Shown: positions 1 through 7,848, counted from the first letter of the stretch. The stretch is 17,144 nucleotides of DNA from DATBGE01 sp036558125 (GCA_036558125.1 DATBGE010000053.1:1-17144); one strand, 5' to 3'. Notes: generated by a model not told the origin, from the sequence alone. A program made the numbers and translations.

Positions 1-38
1 ACGAAGTGTTGTGTCGGGGCTACACTCTGCTGGTACGC

Positions 39-42
39 GAGG
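39..42 (+). promoter_or_regulatory. Shine-Dalgarno site choosing the start of the first glycosyltransferase
   Basis: GAGG lies 7 nt upstream of the ATG at 50. The reading frame is open upstream to the window edge and has a GTG at 11, but only the ATG at 50 has a well-spaced ribosome binding site, so it decides the start. Seen directly; the functional role is inferred. Confidence 0.5.
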
Positions 43-49
43 TCCTCGA

Positions 50-859
50 ATGCCCGAACCTGCATCGACTAACGAACCGCCCACCTCCGGGAACCAGGAA
101 CCGCGGGTAGATGTGGTCATCCCGGTCCTGAACGAGGCGCATGTTCTGGCCAAGAGTGTGGCCACGGTGCGGGACTTCCTGAGCACCGCGGTGACCTGGC
201 GGTGGCGCATCGTGATCGTGGACAACGGATCCACTGACGGCACCGACGAGGTCGGACACCAGTTGAGCCGGGAATATTCGGACGTGCAGTTCGTGCAGTT
301 GCCGCAGCGGGGCCGGGGCCGGGCGCTGCGTCACGCCTGGACTCAGAGTGACGCGGACATCGTGTCATACACCGACGTCGATCTCTCCACCGAACTCGAG
401 GCGCTTCCCAAACTGGTGGACGCAATCCGATTCGAGGGTTATGACCTCGGAACCGGATCCCGTCTGCTTCCGGCCTCCCGGACCACCCGGTCGGTGAAAA
501 GGGAGTTCATCTCGCGGAGCTACAACATTTTCGTGAAATTGGTGTTGTGGACCTCCTTCAGCGATGCCCAGTGTGGCTTCAAGGTGGTGAGCCGCCGAGT
601 GGTTACCGAGATCGTGCCCGAGGTAAAGGACCAGGCATGGTTCTTCGATACGGAGTTGTTGGTGCTCGCGGAAAAGTGCGGCTACCGCATCAAGGATCTC
701 CCCGTCCGCTGGATCGAGGACGACGACAGCCGGGTGAAGATCGTCAAGACCGCCTGGGAAGACATCAAGGGCGTATTCCGTCTGCGCTGGAAACTATGGC
801 GCCGGCTGCTGCCCCAATCGGCCCGCGCGGTCGCCGTCTCCAAGCGCATCGCTTCCTGA
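50..859 (+). CDS. GT2-family polyprenol-phosphate-type glycosyltransferase (DPM1/ALG5-like)
   Basis: A 269-residue GT-A fold glycosyltransferase predicted to move a sugar from a nucleotide donor to a polyprenyl (undecaprenyl) phosphate on the cytoplasmic face. Visible motifs are VVIPVLNEA (about 22-30), the nucleotide-binding DNGSTDGT (58-65), the metal-binding DxD in TDVDLS (D109, D111), GSRLL near 136-140, and DAQCGFK (172-178) followed by WFFDTELL (197-204). The last two are characteristic of dolichol/polyprenol-phosphate sugar transferases. No C-terminal GtrA-like membrane domain is present; the end is a basic tail. The start at 50 follows a GAGG Shine-Dalgarno; an upstream GTG at 11 remains in frame and the frame runs open to the window edge, so a longer N-terminus cannot be excluded. 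It is the first visible gene of a five-gene plus-strand unit, 28 bp before the SDR gene. The sugar is not identifiable. Confidence 0.88.
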   Translation: MPEPASTNEPPTSGNQEPRVDVVIPVLNEAHVLAKSVATVRDFLSTAVTWRWRIVIVDNGSTDGTDEVGHQLSREYSDVQFVQLPQRGRGRALRHAWTQSDADIVSYTDVDLSTELEALPKLVDAIRFEGYDLGTGSRLLPASRTTRSVKREFISRSYNIFVKLVLWTSFSDAQCGFKVVSRRVVTEIVPEVKDQAWFFDTELLVLAEKCGYRIKDLPVRWIEDDDSRVKIVKTAWEDIKGVFRLRWKLWRRLLPQSARAVAVSKRIAS

Positions 860-887
860 ATCACACTCGAAATCCCGCCAGTCACGC

Positions 888-1802
888 ATGACATCACTCT
901 TCGTGACCGGCGCCCGCGGCCTGGTCGGCCGCGCGTTGCTTCGCAGCCTTCCCGGCGGCGCTTTCAACCCCATTACCTGCCTCACTCGTGATCGCGAGTC
1001 ACTGACTCGGACGATTCCCCCCCGTTCCGGTTGGCGCTACATCGAGGGCGACCTGGCTGACATGGCCTCCTGGGTTCATGCCCTGCCGGGTCACGAGGTA
1101 GTGCTCCACCTGGCCGCCGCGACCGGCAAGGCCTCCGCGGCGCGGTTCCGCGCGGTGAACGTCGAGGGTACCCGCCAGCTCCTCGAGGAGTCGCGCTGCG
1201 CCGGACTTCGGCGATTCATCCTCGTAAGCAGCATCGCCGCCCGATTCCGCAATCGGGCGTCGTACCACTACGCCGAGTCGAAGATCGAAGCGGAAGCCCT
1301 GGTGCGCTCCAGCGGGCTCGACTACGCGATTGTCCGCCCCACCATGATCTTCGGGCCAGGGAGCCCGGTACTCGAAGGATTGGCTCGCCTGGCCGGCGCG
1401 CCAATCGGCGTGGTATTCGGCTCGGGAAAGGTCAAGGTCCAGCCGATCGCGGTTCAGGACGTGGCACGGGTGCTCATCGCAACGGCGCAGCGGCATTCGC
1501 TCGATGCTACCGAATTCGAGGTCGGAGGCCCGGGAGTTCTGACGATCGAGGAGTTGCTCAAGCGAATCCGCACCATCGTCAGAGGAGGATCGGGCCGGCT
1601 GATGCACATTCCCATCGAACCCCTCCGGGCCTCGCTCGCGGCCTTGCAACGCCTGGTGGGCCCTGCCCTTCCCTTGACCGCGGGTCAGCTCGCGTCGTTT
1701 GCCAACGATGGTACCGCGGCTCCTCATCCATGGGTCGAGCCGTTCATTCCCCAGATGCAGCCGATCGACGCGATGCTCCGTGAGAGCCTCCGTGGCGGTT
1801 GA
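888..1802 (+). CDS. NAD(P)-dependent epimerase/dehydratase (extended SDR)
   Basis: A 304-residue extended short-chain dehydrogenase/reductase of the NAD-dependent epimerase/dehydratase family. The N-terminal Rossmann motif TGARGLVG (7-14) binds NAD(P). LHLAA (73-77), the SS pair of LVSSIAA (about 112-118) and the catalytic YxxxK (Y128-AES-K132) are all intact, so it should be active. After the active site, RPTMIFGPG is the usual substrate-side loop of nucleotide-sugar or polyprenyl-sugar epimerases/reductases. The substrate cannot be read from sequence. Lying between a polyprenol-type glycosyltransferase and a GMC oxidoreductase, it probably oxidises, reduces or epimerises a sugar in the same pathway (inference). 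The ATG at 888 lacks an obvious Shine-Dalgarno. The 3' end overlaps the next reading frame by 11 bp. Confidence 0.87.
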   Translation: MTSLFVTGARGLVGRALLRSLPGGAFNPITCLTRDRESLTRTIPPRSGWRYIEGDLADMASWVHALPGHEVVLHLAAATGKASAARFRAVNVEGTRQLLEESRCAGLRRFILVSSIAARFRNRASYHYAESKIEAEALVRSSGLDYAIVRPTMIFGPGSPVLEGLARLAGAPIGVVFGSGKVKVQPIAVQDVARVLIATAQRHSLDATEFEVGGPGVLTIEELLKRIRTIVRGGSGRLMHIPIEPLRASLAALQRLVGPALPLTAGQLASFANDGTAAPHPWVEPFIPQMQPIDAMLRESLRGG

Positions 1803-2274
1803 GTCCGTCGTAGATCAAGAGGCTCTCGCACACGAGTGCCGAGCCTTCACCGCTTATCTCACCGGGCTTGCACCCACAGCCTACGTTCTCGAGAAATACC
1901 GCCTGGGCCACGGGCGAATACCGTATCTGACGCAGGAACCTCCCCAATGGGTTGACCGCCTGCTGCTCCGGGCGGCGATTCAGGGGAGCCTCCTCCTGCG
2001 CTGCGCCGACGCTTACGCCCGCATCCTGCGGCCGACCGGGATGCTGCGGCAGAAGCTGGTGCTGGCGCTCGCGGTGTTGGAGAACAGCCCTCCGACTCAC
2101 CTGCGGCTCAACTCTGCGCGGGAAGGCAGCGCGGCCGTTCTTGCCTTGGGCGTCCTCGGACGGGGACTGGGCTTCTCGTTCGCGCTGCTCATGGGCGTCC
2201 TGATGTTTGGCCCGCTCCATCTGGTTTCGGCCTTGTTTGCCGATCAGCGGCGGGGCACGGTGACTCATGGCTAG
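1792..2274 (+). CDS. Small hydrophobic protein of unknown function
   Basis: I do not recognise this 160-residue protein. The chosen start is a GTG at 1792 that overlaps the end of the SDR gene by 11 bp. The open frame continues further upstream inside the SDR gene, but that part reads like an out-of-frame shadow. The N-terminal half (about 1-60) is mixed polar. Residues 55-96 form alternating Leu/Ala-rich helices. Residues about 113-150 are strongly hydrophobic and Gly-rich (ALGVLGRGLGFSFALLMGVL) and probably contain one or two membrane-associated helices, ending in a basic QRRG tail. It overlaps the GMC oxidoreductase start by 8 bp, so the two are very likely co-translated. It may be a membrane anchor or partner for that enzyme (inference). 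No catalytic motif is visible. Confidence 0.68.
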   Translation: MAVESVVDQEALAHECRAFTAYLTGLAPTAYVLEKYRLGHGRIPYLTQEPPQWVDRLLLRAAIQGSLLLRCADAYARILRPTGMLRQKLVLALAVLENSPPTHLRLNSAREGSAAVLALGVLGRGLGFSFALLMGVLMFGPLHLVSALFADQRRGTVTHG

Positions 2275-3877
2275 GGTCCTTATCGTGGGATCGGGTGCCT
2301 CGGGGGTGCACTTCGCGGTGAGCGCACTGCGCAAGGGTCACGAGGTGACCATGCTCGACGTAGGTCACACCCGGCCCGACCCAGTCGCGCCGCAGGCCAG
2401 TTTCCAGGGCCTCAAGACCGCGCTGCCCGATCCGGCGACGTATTTCCTGGGGCCTGAGGGCGAAGGGGTGGTTTACCCCGCCACGAAGTCATCCTATTAC
2501 GGTCACCCGCCGAGCAAGGACTACGTTTTCCGGACCCCGCGCGCATTCACCACCACCGCCCGGGAGATTCGACCGGTTTTCTCCTTTGCGAGAGGCGGCC
2601 TTGCCGAGGCGTGGACCGCCGGCGTCTACCCCTTCAACGATGCGGAGCTTTCACAGTATCCGTTCGGATATGCCGAGCTGCGCGAGCACTACAGGGAGGT
2701 TGCGCGTCGCATCGGGATTGGCGCGGTCCGGGACGACCTCGAGCGGTTCATTCCGTTCGACGCCGAGTATCTGGATCCCTTGCCGCTGGACGAACACTCC
2801 CAGCGACTCTGCGACGCGTACACCAAGCACCGCGAACGACTCAATAGCAGTATGCGCTTCTATCTTGGGCGCTCGCGGGTAGCCACTCTGAGCCGCGACT
2901 ATGCTGGCCGGCGCGGATGCGACCAGCTGGGCCGCTGTCTCTGGGGCTGTCCCACTGACTCGATCTACAGCCCGCTGGTCACGCTCAAGGAATGCCTCAA
3001 GGAATCCAACTTCCATTACCGGCCTGGCGTGATCGCCGAACGCTTCGACTATGAAAGCAGCGGCCGGGTGAGCCGGCTCGGCGTCGCGACAGAGGAGGGG
3101 GGCGAGCTGGAATGGCTGGGAGCCGACTTCTTGGTGCTTGCCGCGGGCGCACTCTGTTCCTCCAAGATCTACCTCGACTCCGTCTACCAGAGAACTGGAG
3201 AAATTCCGGTGCTCCCGGGCCTGATGGACAACCGGCAGATCCACGTTCCCTTTCTCACCCCGGCCCTGATCGGACGGCCCGTTGAGACCTCGAGTTACCA
3301 GTATCACCATCTCGCGTTCGGTATCGAGGGCGACACTCCCACGTCCTACGTCCATGGTCAGATCACGACTCTCAAATCGGCCTCCATTCATCCGATCGTA
3401 TCCAGTCTTCCGCTGGACCTGAAAACGGCTACCGAGCTGTTCCGGTCGCTTCGCGCTGGACTCGGCATTGCCAACGTCAACCTCCACGACGAACGCCGGG
3501 ACGAGAGCTATCTCACCCTTGAACCGGTAGAAGACCGGAGACGCACGAGGCTGGTGCTGCAATACCGCGATCCGCCCGATGAAACTCACCGCGCAGCTGT
3601 GGCGATCCGAGCGGTCAAGCGGGCGATTGGCCGACTGGGTGGGATCGTTCCTCCTGGGATGACACGCGTTCTCCCCAAGGGGGCGAGCGTGCATTACGCG
3701 GGGACGCTGCCGATGACCAACTCCGCGGTGGAGCATGGGAGCCGCCCCGACGGACGCAGCTGGCAATTCGAGAACCTGATCATTGCGGACGGAGCGGGAT
3801 TTCCCTTCCTGCCGGCCAAGAACCTCACCTTCACGCTCATGGCCAACGCGACTCGCATTGCGGAGGCGGTGTTGTGA
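2267..3877 (+). CDS. GMC-family FAD-dependent oxidoreductase
   Basis: A 536-residue glucose-methanol-choline type flavoenzyme that oxidises alcohol groups, often on sugars or lipids. The N-terminal Rossmann motif GSGASG (8-13) with ALRKGHEVTMLDVG just after it binds FAD. A middle segment has a Cys cluster (C218, C224, C228, in GCDQLGRCLWGCP), as in several GMC enzymes acting on bulky or lipid alcohols. The C-terminal GMC_oxred_C signature is complete: H476-YAGTLPM, ADGAGFPFLPAKN with N519, then TFTLMANATRIAEAVL. H476/N519 correspond to the catalytic His-Asn pair of the family. There is no signal peptide, so it is likely cytoplasmic or membrane-associated. It overlaps the preceding small hydrophobic gene by 8 bp and the following glycosyltransferase by 4 bp (GTGA). 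The substrate is unknown; a sugar or lipid-linked sugar fits the neighbourhood. Confidence 0.88.
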   Translation: MARVLIVGSGASGVHFAVSALRKGHEVTMLDVGHTRPDPVAPQASFQGLKTALPDPATYFLGPEGEGVVYPATKSSYYGHPPSKDYVFRTPRAFTTTAREIRPVFSFARGGLAEAWTAGVYPFNDAELSQYPFGYAELREHYREVARRIGIGAVRDDLERFIPFDAEYLDPLPLDEHSQRLCDAYTKHRERLNSSMRFYLGRSRVATLSRDYAGRRGCDQLGRCLWGCPTDSIYSPLVTLKECLKESNFHYRPGVIAERFDYESSGRVSRLGVATEEGGELEWLGADFLVLAAGALCSSKIYLDSVYQRTGEIPVLPGLMDNRQIHVPFLTPALIGRPVETSSYQYHHLAFGIEGDTPTSYVHGQITTLKSASIHPIVSSLPLDLKTATELFRSLRAGLGIANVNLHDERRDESYLTLEPVEDRRRTRLVLQYRDPPDETHRAAVAIRAVKRAIGRLGGIVPPGMTRVLPKGASVHYAGTLPMTNSAVEHGSRPDGRSWQFENLIIADGAGFPFLPAKNLTFTLMANATRIAEAVL

Positions 3878-4785
3878 GCCGCCTTTCGGTGGTCGTCACG
3901 ATCGTGGACGGAGGAGCGACCCTCGATCGCTGCCTCGCTGCCTTGAACGAGCAGGTCGGAGGACCCGAGCTGGAAGTCATCGTCCCTTGGGATGACAGCG
4001 TGCAAGGCATCGCGGAATTGGAGCGGCGGTTCCCGCGCTTTCGGTTCCTCGCTCTGGGACGACTCGACACTCTCCGGCCCAAGCCGAGTCCCGCGGGCCA
4101 GCATGAGCTGTTCGACCGGCGGAGAGCGGCGGGACTGGCGATTGCCGGGGGGGCACTGATCGCCATTCTCGAGGATCGTGGGGTGCCGCGCTCGGACTGG
4201 GCTGCACGAGTCTCGGAATTGCACGCCGGACTCTCGCATGCCGTGATCGGCGGAGCGATTCAGAACGGGCGGGACCGGCCGCTCAATTGGGCGGTCTATT
4301 TCTGCGATTTCGGCCGCTACCAGCTTCCCTTTGAGGCCGGGCCGCGGCCGTACGTGTCGGATGTGAATATCTCCTACAAACGACACGCGCTGGAAAAGAC
4401 TCGGGAGCTCTGGGCTTCCCGCTATCACGAAACGACGGTGCATTGGGCGTTGCAACGGGCCGGAGAGGTACTGTGGCTCGATCCGTCTTTCGCCGTGGAC
4501 CAGATGAGGGATGGGGTGACGCTCGGTGGGGTCTTGGCGGAGCGAATCGGATGGGGACGGCTGTTCGCTTACACGCGAGCGAGGGAAACCAGCCCGGTAC
4601 GCCGCATGGTTCTTGCGGCCCTTTGCCCGGTCCTCCCCTTCGTCCTGCTGCTTCGCCACCTGCGGATGCAATTCCAGAAGCAGGTGAACGCCGGCCGCTT
4701 CATCGCGGTCAGTCCGGTGGTTTTTCTCTTTCTGGCTGCCTGGAGTTTCGGGGAGCTGATCGGCTACATCACCCGCCGACCGTAA
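3874..4785 (+). CDS. GT2-family glycosyltransferase with C-terminal membrane helices
   Basis: A 303-residue protein with a GT-A type N-terminus: LSVVVTIVDGGATLDRCL (4-21), an acidic metal-site candidate in ILEDRG (E100, D101) followed by PRSDW, and SDVNISYKRHAL (162-173), a typical acceptor-side segment of family 2 enzymes. LDPSF (202-206) lies downstream. Two hydrophobic stretches (about 246-262 and 276-297) should anchor it in the inner membrane. The GTG start at 3874 overlaps the GMC stop as GTGA, indicating translational coupling. The canonical DxD is reduced to ED, which is common in this family. It is the last gene of the plus-strand unit and its stop lies inside the 3' end of the opposing dltA (17-bp convergent overlap). 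Donor and acceptor are unknown; transfer to a lipid-linked or surface glycan is inferred. Confidence 0.82.
   Translation: MSRLSVVVTIVDGGATLDRCLAALNEQVGGPELEVIVPWDDSVQGIAELERRFPRFRFLALGRLDTLRPKPSPAGQHELFDRRRAAGLAIAGGALIAILEDRGVPRSDWAARVSELHAGLSHAVIGGAIQNGRDRPLNWAVYFCDFGRYQLPFEAGPRPYVSDVNISYKRHALEKTRELWASRYHETTVHWALQRAGEVLWLDPSFAVDQMRDGVTLGGVLAERIGWGRLFAYTRARETSPVRRMVLAALCPVLPFVLLLRHLRMQFQKQVNAGRFIAVSPVVFLFLAAWSFGELIGYITRRP
4769..4785. other. 17-bp convergent overlap of the two operons
   Basis: The TAA of the plus-strand glycosyltransferase (4783-4785) and the TGA of dltA (complement of 4769-4771) lie inside each other's coding sequence. There is no room for an intergenic terminator, and I see no hairpin plus T-run there. 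Any termination signal must be inside coding sequence or Rho-dependent. Confidence 0.9.
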
Positions 4786-6238
4786 TCAATTCGGCAAGCT
4801 TCCTCCGGTCGGTTTTCCCGTTGGCATTCATGGGGAAGCCTTCGAGAATGCGGAATTTCCTGGGGAGCATGTATTCCGGGATACGCTTCGATAGTTGGCT
4901 CCGGAGCTGAACCCCGATCTCCCGCTCGCTCCCTGCTGGCCGCTCCCCGAGAACCACGAAGGCGGTCAGGGAATCGATTCGGCCGTCTCGCTGAACCGGC
5001 AGGACCACGGCAGAACGAACTCCGGGCAATGCCGCGATGTGAGCCTCTACGTCGCCCAGCTCCAGGCGGTAGCCGTGCAGTTTGATCTGGCCGTCCATCC
5101 GCCCCAGGAAGAACACCAGGCCATCCTGCACATAGCCCCAGTCTCCAGTGCGATAGGCCGGTTGTCCCCCATAGGTGAAGAATACCGCCGCCGTGAGGTC
5201 GGGCCGGTTGAGATAGCCCGGGCTCACGTTGGGGCCCACGATCACCAACTCGCCTCGCTCTCCCTCCGCGGCCGGCTGGCCCTCCGGAGTGAGAGCGAGC
5301 AACTGGCTCCCGGGCATCGAATATCCGATCGGCAAGGGTGAGTAGCGGGCCAGGAGATCGCGGGTGACTCGCACCGAGCTGGTGGCGACCGTGGCCTCCG
5401 TTGGTCCGTAGGTGTTCCACACCTCCGCATCGGGGAAGCGATCGAGCAGAGCTCCAGCCACTTCCGGGGGCAAGGTTTCTCCACAGAACATGAAGCGACG
5501 GACTCGCGGCAGCATGGCCGGGCCGAAGCCCCGGTCTGCGAGACACACTTGAGCAAACGTGGGGGTAGACACCCAGACGGTAATGTCGGACTCGCCGAGC
5601 GCAGCATACAGCTGGCGGGGATTAGTAATCTGGTCCCGGGTGAGGCTGACGATGGTGCCGCCGGTGAGCAGGCTGGTCCAGGTGTCCATCACCGATACAT
5701 CGAAGGAATAGACCACCTGATTGAGGAAGGTTTCCCGGCCCGGCTCGAAGTGATGTTCGGCCTCCATCCAACTCAGGAAATTTTCGACGCATCCCCGGGT
5801 GATGACGACACCCTTGGGATCTCCGGTGCTCCCGGAGGTGAACATGATGTAGTGCGGATCGCCGGGGGTGGCGGGCCGGACCGGATCTTCGCCGGGAACC
5901 TCGCTCAGTTTGGCAATGTCGGCCGGTGTGAGTGTGAGCGGCGCCCCCGCGCTCCGGACGATGCTGGCCACTCGGGCAGCGGGAATCGAACTGTCGATCG
6001 GCACATAGGGGTGCCGGGCCTTGGCCACCCCGAGGAATCCGACGAGCATCTCGGGTTCCTTGTGCCCGACGAGTGCCACCGGAGCGCGATCATCGGGGAC
6101 CACCCGCGCCAGGTACGCGGCGAGCGCATTGGCCCGCCGGATCAATTCGCCCCAGGTCATGGATCGGCCTTCGCTGCGAAAGGCGACTTTGTCCGGCAGC
6201 GCCCATCCCCACCGACTGATCCGGGTCAGCAAGTCCAT
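4769..6238 (-). CDS. dltA: D-alanine--carrier protein ligase DltA
   Basis: A 489-residue adenylation enzyme that activates D-alanine with ATP and loads it on the phosphopantetheine arm of DltC in the cytoplasm. Core motifs are intact: FTSGSTGDPKG (133-143), NTYGPTEATVA (275-285), YRTGDWG (362-368), GRMDGQIKLHGYRLE (379-393), and the C-terminal NANGKTDRRKL with catalytic K475. The FCGE segment (251-254) carries C252 at the position of the cysteine reported to select D-Ala in Bacillus DltA. Length and the ITV-type ending fit DltA (about 500 residues) rather than an isolated NRPS domain, and no condensation or carrier domain is attached. It begins 2 nt after dltX and is the last gene of the minus-strand operon; its stop overlaps the opposing glycosyltransferase. 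DltA identity is strong because dltB, dltC, dltD and dltX are adjacent. Confidence 0.94.
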   Translation of the reverse strand: MDLLTRISRWGWALPDKVAFRSEGRSMTWGELIRRANALAAYLARVVPDDRAPVALVGHKEPEMLVGFLGVAKARHPYVPIDSSIPAARVASIVRSAGAPLTLTPADIAKLSEVPGEDPVRPATPGDPHYIMFTSGSTGDPKGVVITRGCVENFLSWMEAEHHFEPGRETFLNQVVYSFDVSVMDTWTSLLTGGTIVSLTRDQITNPRQLYAALGESDITVWVSTPTFAQVCLADRGFGPAMLPRVRRFMFCGETLPPEVAGALLDRFPDAEVWNTYGPTEATVATSSVRVTRDLLARYSPLPIGYSMPGSQLLALTPEGQPAAEGERGELVIVGPNVSPGYLNRPDLTAAVFFTYGGQPAYRTGDWGYVQDGLVFFLGRMDGQIKLHGYRLELGDVEAHIAALPGVRSAVVLPVQRDGRIDSLTAFVVLGERPAGSEREIGVQLRSQLSKRIPEYMLPRKFRILEGFPMNANGKTDRRKLAELITVGG

Positions 6239-6240
6239 TT

Positions 6241-6402
6241 TTAGAACGCCTGGTAGACGAAAGCAGGCGGATTGAATCCGCCTCGACCGTAAAGCGCGAA
6301 CATCCCCGCGATGATCGCGAGGTAGTAGACCGCAAGCAGCGTCGCGCGGAGCGACGGGCTAGCGGAGAGAGTCGTGGTAAAACGCGTTGACCAGCTGGTC
6401 AT
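6241..6402 (-). CDS. dltX: DltX microprotein with FxYxxF motif
   Basis: A 53-residue gene that is easily overlooked. It starts at the ATG whose complement is 6400-6402, inside the end of dltD (44-bp overlap), and stops with TAA 2 nt before dltA. Translation gives a short polar N-terminus, one membrane helix (about 21-38, TLLAVYYLAIIAGMFALY), a short periplasmic linker, and the C-terminus FVYQAF. DltX of Firmicutes has the same plan: about 45-50 residues, one helix, and a terminal FxYxxF whose tyrosine is reported to carry D-Ala between DltB and DltD. A weak AAGGG lies about 11 nt upstream of the ATG. Adjacency to dltA, length, topology and motif all agree. The weak point is that similarity rests on one short motif. 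Confidence 0.85.
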   Translation of the reverse strand: MTSWSTRFTTTLSASPSLRATLLAVYYLAIIAGMFALYGRGGFNPPAFVYQAF

Positions 6403-7585
6403 AACGAAACCAACCCTTGGGACTCATGTGGCTGTCCGGGTCGTTCAGGAAGTACTTCACCGTGTCGTAGGCCTGGAAGGTCTCGACGGGAAAGCCGTAG
6501 GGGGCGACCGCAGCGCTGAATTTGTCGTAGTAGTGGCTCCGCACCGACGCGCTCAGCCCGGCGAATTCGTCGAACAGGCCGTGCTTGGGCATGGTGACGA
6601 CGAGCGGCTTGGCGCCCCGTTCCTTGAGGAGGCGGAGCAGGAGATCGAGCTCGGGCCATCCATATCCTTCCCCCAGATTCGCCAGCCATTCCGTGGAGTC
6701 CTTCGCCCCTTTCTGCTTGAGGAAGTAGCGGCCGTGCTGCGCAAAGAACTTGTCCTCGATGCCCCATTGATTTCCGCTTGCGTGAGCGCGGGTGTACCGG
6801 TCGGCCGAATCGGCAAGCATGGTCCAGTTGAGCGCTTCTCCAGTGGTCCGAGGCGGGCGGTCTTTCTCCTTCAGATCCGAGAGGGTGCGCCAGACCAGGA
6901 AATCGTCGGCGATGCGATAAAACCCTTCCTGGATCATTCCCAGGGGATAGAGGGCGAAATACGTCGCCTGACCCAACCGGGTGTTGCTGGCGCGCGCGTT
7001 CAGCGCGGCGCGGAGCAGGAGCTCGTGCCGGATGGTCGCGGCGTGCTTCAGCAGCTGAAGGGTGAGGTCCCGGGCCAACGCCGGGCTCAGATCATTGCTG
7101 AAGGCAAGCACGGTGGCCTGCAGGGGTGAGAAATTCCCCCGGTACATCTGATCAAAACGATCGTGACCCTTCCCGATGAAGACCTGCGGGGTGAACGATA
7201 TGATGAGCCGCTTGCCACGCAGGTCCGGGCCGGCGGCGGCCACCCGCAGCAGCTCGGCCAGGGGCGTCGCGCCAAGATCCGCGACTGGGAACAGCACGAA
7301 TCCAGTTGGGGCGTTGGCGAAGAACGCCGGCCCGTAGAAGGGACGTCCCCGGCCGCGGATCATCTCGGAGCTCCCGAAATCCGGGAGGATGTCGGGATGC
7401 CTGAAAGCTTCACGGATGATCGTAACGCCGAGAATTTTTGAATCGGTTTGAGCGTTCGCGAAATGATGAATGGCATGACGGGCCACCCCGCGGACGTAGA
7501 ACGTGAACCCCGCGAGTCCCAGGGAGGCGAGCCCCAACATCACAACGAGGGCGGTCAGGTGCGGTGCTCTCTTCAGCAGACTCAC
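6359..7585 (-). CDS. dltD: D-alanyl transfer protein DltD
   Basis: A 408-residue membrane-anchored SGNH-type hydrolase/acyltransferase that places D-Ala on the acceptor outside the cytoplasmic membrane. One N-terminal helix (about 10-30) anchors it with the catalytic domain outside. The nucleophile block GSSE (71-74) and the C-terminal DSHMSPKGW (384-392), supplying Asp/His, match the DltD active site. VVTMPKHGL and the KGW-x3-DQ arrangement near the end are also DltD-like. The start is a GTG overlapping the dltC stop as GTGA; the longer open frame upstream lies inside dltC and is not a plausible N-terminus. The 3' end overlaps dltX by 44 bp. In Gram-positives the acceptor is teichoic acid; here the acceptor is unknown, since the suspected host is a diderm. 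Confidence 0.93.
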   Translation of the reverse strand: MSLLKRAPHLTALVVMLGLASLGLAGFTFYVRGVARHAIHHFANAQTDSKILGVTIIREAFRHPDILPDFGSSEMIRGRGRPFYGPAFFANAPTGFVLFPVADLGATPLAELLRVAAAGPDLRGKRLIISFTPQVFIGKGHDRFDQMYRGNFSPLQATVLAFSNDLSPALARDLTLQLLKHAATIRHELLLRAALNARASNTRLGQATYFALYPLGMIQEGFYRIADDFLVWRTLSDLKEKDRPPRTTGEALNWTMLADSADRYTRAHASGNQWGIEDKFFAQHGRYFLKQKGAKDSTEWLANLGEGYGWPELDLLLRLLKERGAKPLVVTMPKHGLFDEFAGLSASVRSHYYDKFSAAVAPYGFPVETFQAYDTVKYFLNDPDSHMSPKGWFRYDQLVNAFYHDSLR

Positions 7586-7848
7586 GCTCCTACCTTCGCC
7601 TCCATGAAGGCCACGATGTGTTTCGGCGTGGCCCAGAGCGAGCGGTCCAGTTCGGCCGGGCTGATATCCACTCCGAATTCCCTGGTCAGTGCCAGAATCA
7701 GGTCGACTGTTCGGAGCGAGTCGAGCACATCCTGCTCGAACAGGGGTATATCGGGATCCGTCCGGACCACGTTGTCCTCGGCCACGTCCGCCAGGACGTC
7801 GATGACCCGCTCCGCAGTCGTCATCCGTCGCGCTGTATTCGCCGGCAT
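7582..7848 (-). CDS. dltC: D-alanyl carrier protein DltC
   Basis: A small acyl-carrier-type protein of 88 residues (80 if the in-frame ATG at 7824 is used). It receives D-Ala from DltA as a phosphopantetheine thioester and delivers it to DltB. The attachment site is the Ser of VLDSLRTVDL, matching the LDS-x-TVEL pattern of DltC. The downstream WATPKHIV matches the DltC helix-4 region. The ATG at 7848 shares one base with the dltB stop (TGATG) and has GGGGAG nine nt upstream, so coupled initiation is favoured. Family alignment would equally accept the ATG at 7824, giving a length close to the 78-residue Bacillus protein. The stop overlaps the dltD GTG by 4 nt. Confidence 0.93.
   Translation of the reverse strand: MPANTARRMTTAERVIDVLADVAEDNVVRTDPDIPLFEQDVLDSLRTVDLILALTREFGVDISPAELDRSLWATPKHIVAFMEAKVGA

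Noticed and set aside
2651..3766. A 371-codon open frame on the minus strand opposite the GMC oxidoreductase, and a similar one at 3694-4671.
   Set aside because: No motifs, and both lie opposite genes with complete family signatures; they are shadow frames.
5549..6244. A 231-codon plus-strand frame opposite dltA, and a 260-codon alternative frame on the minus strand at 4764-5546.
   Set aside because: Low-complexity Arg/Gly/Pro-rich translation with no domain; dltA accounts for the sequence.
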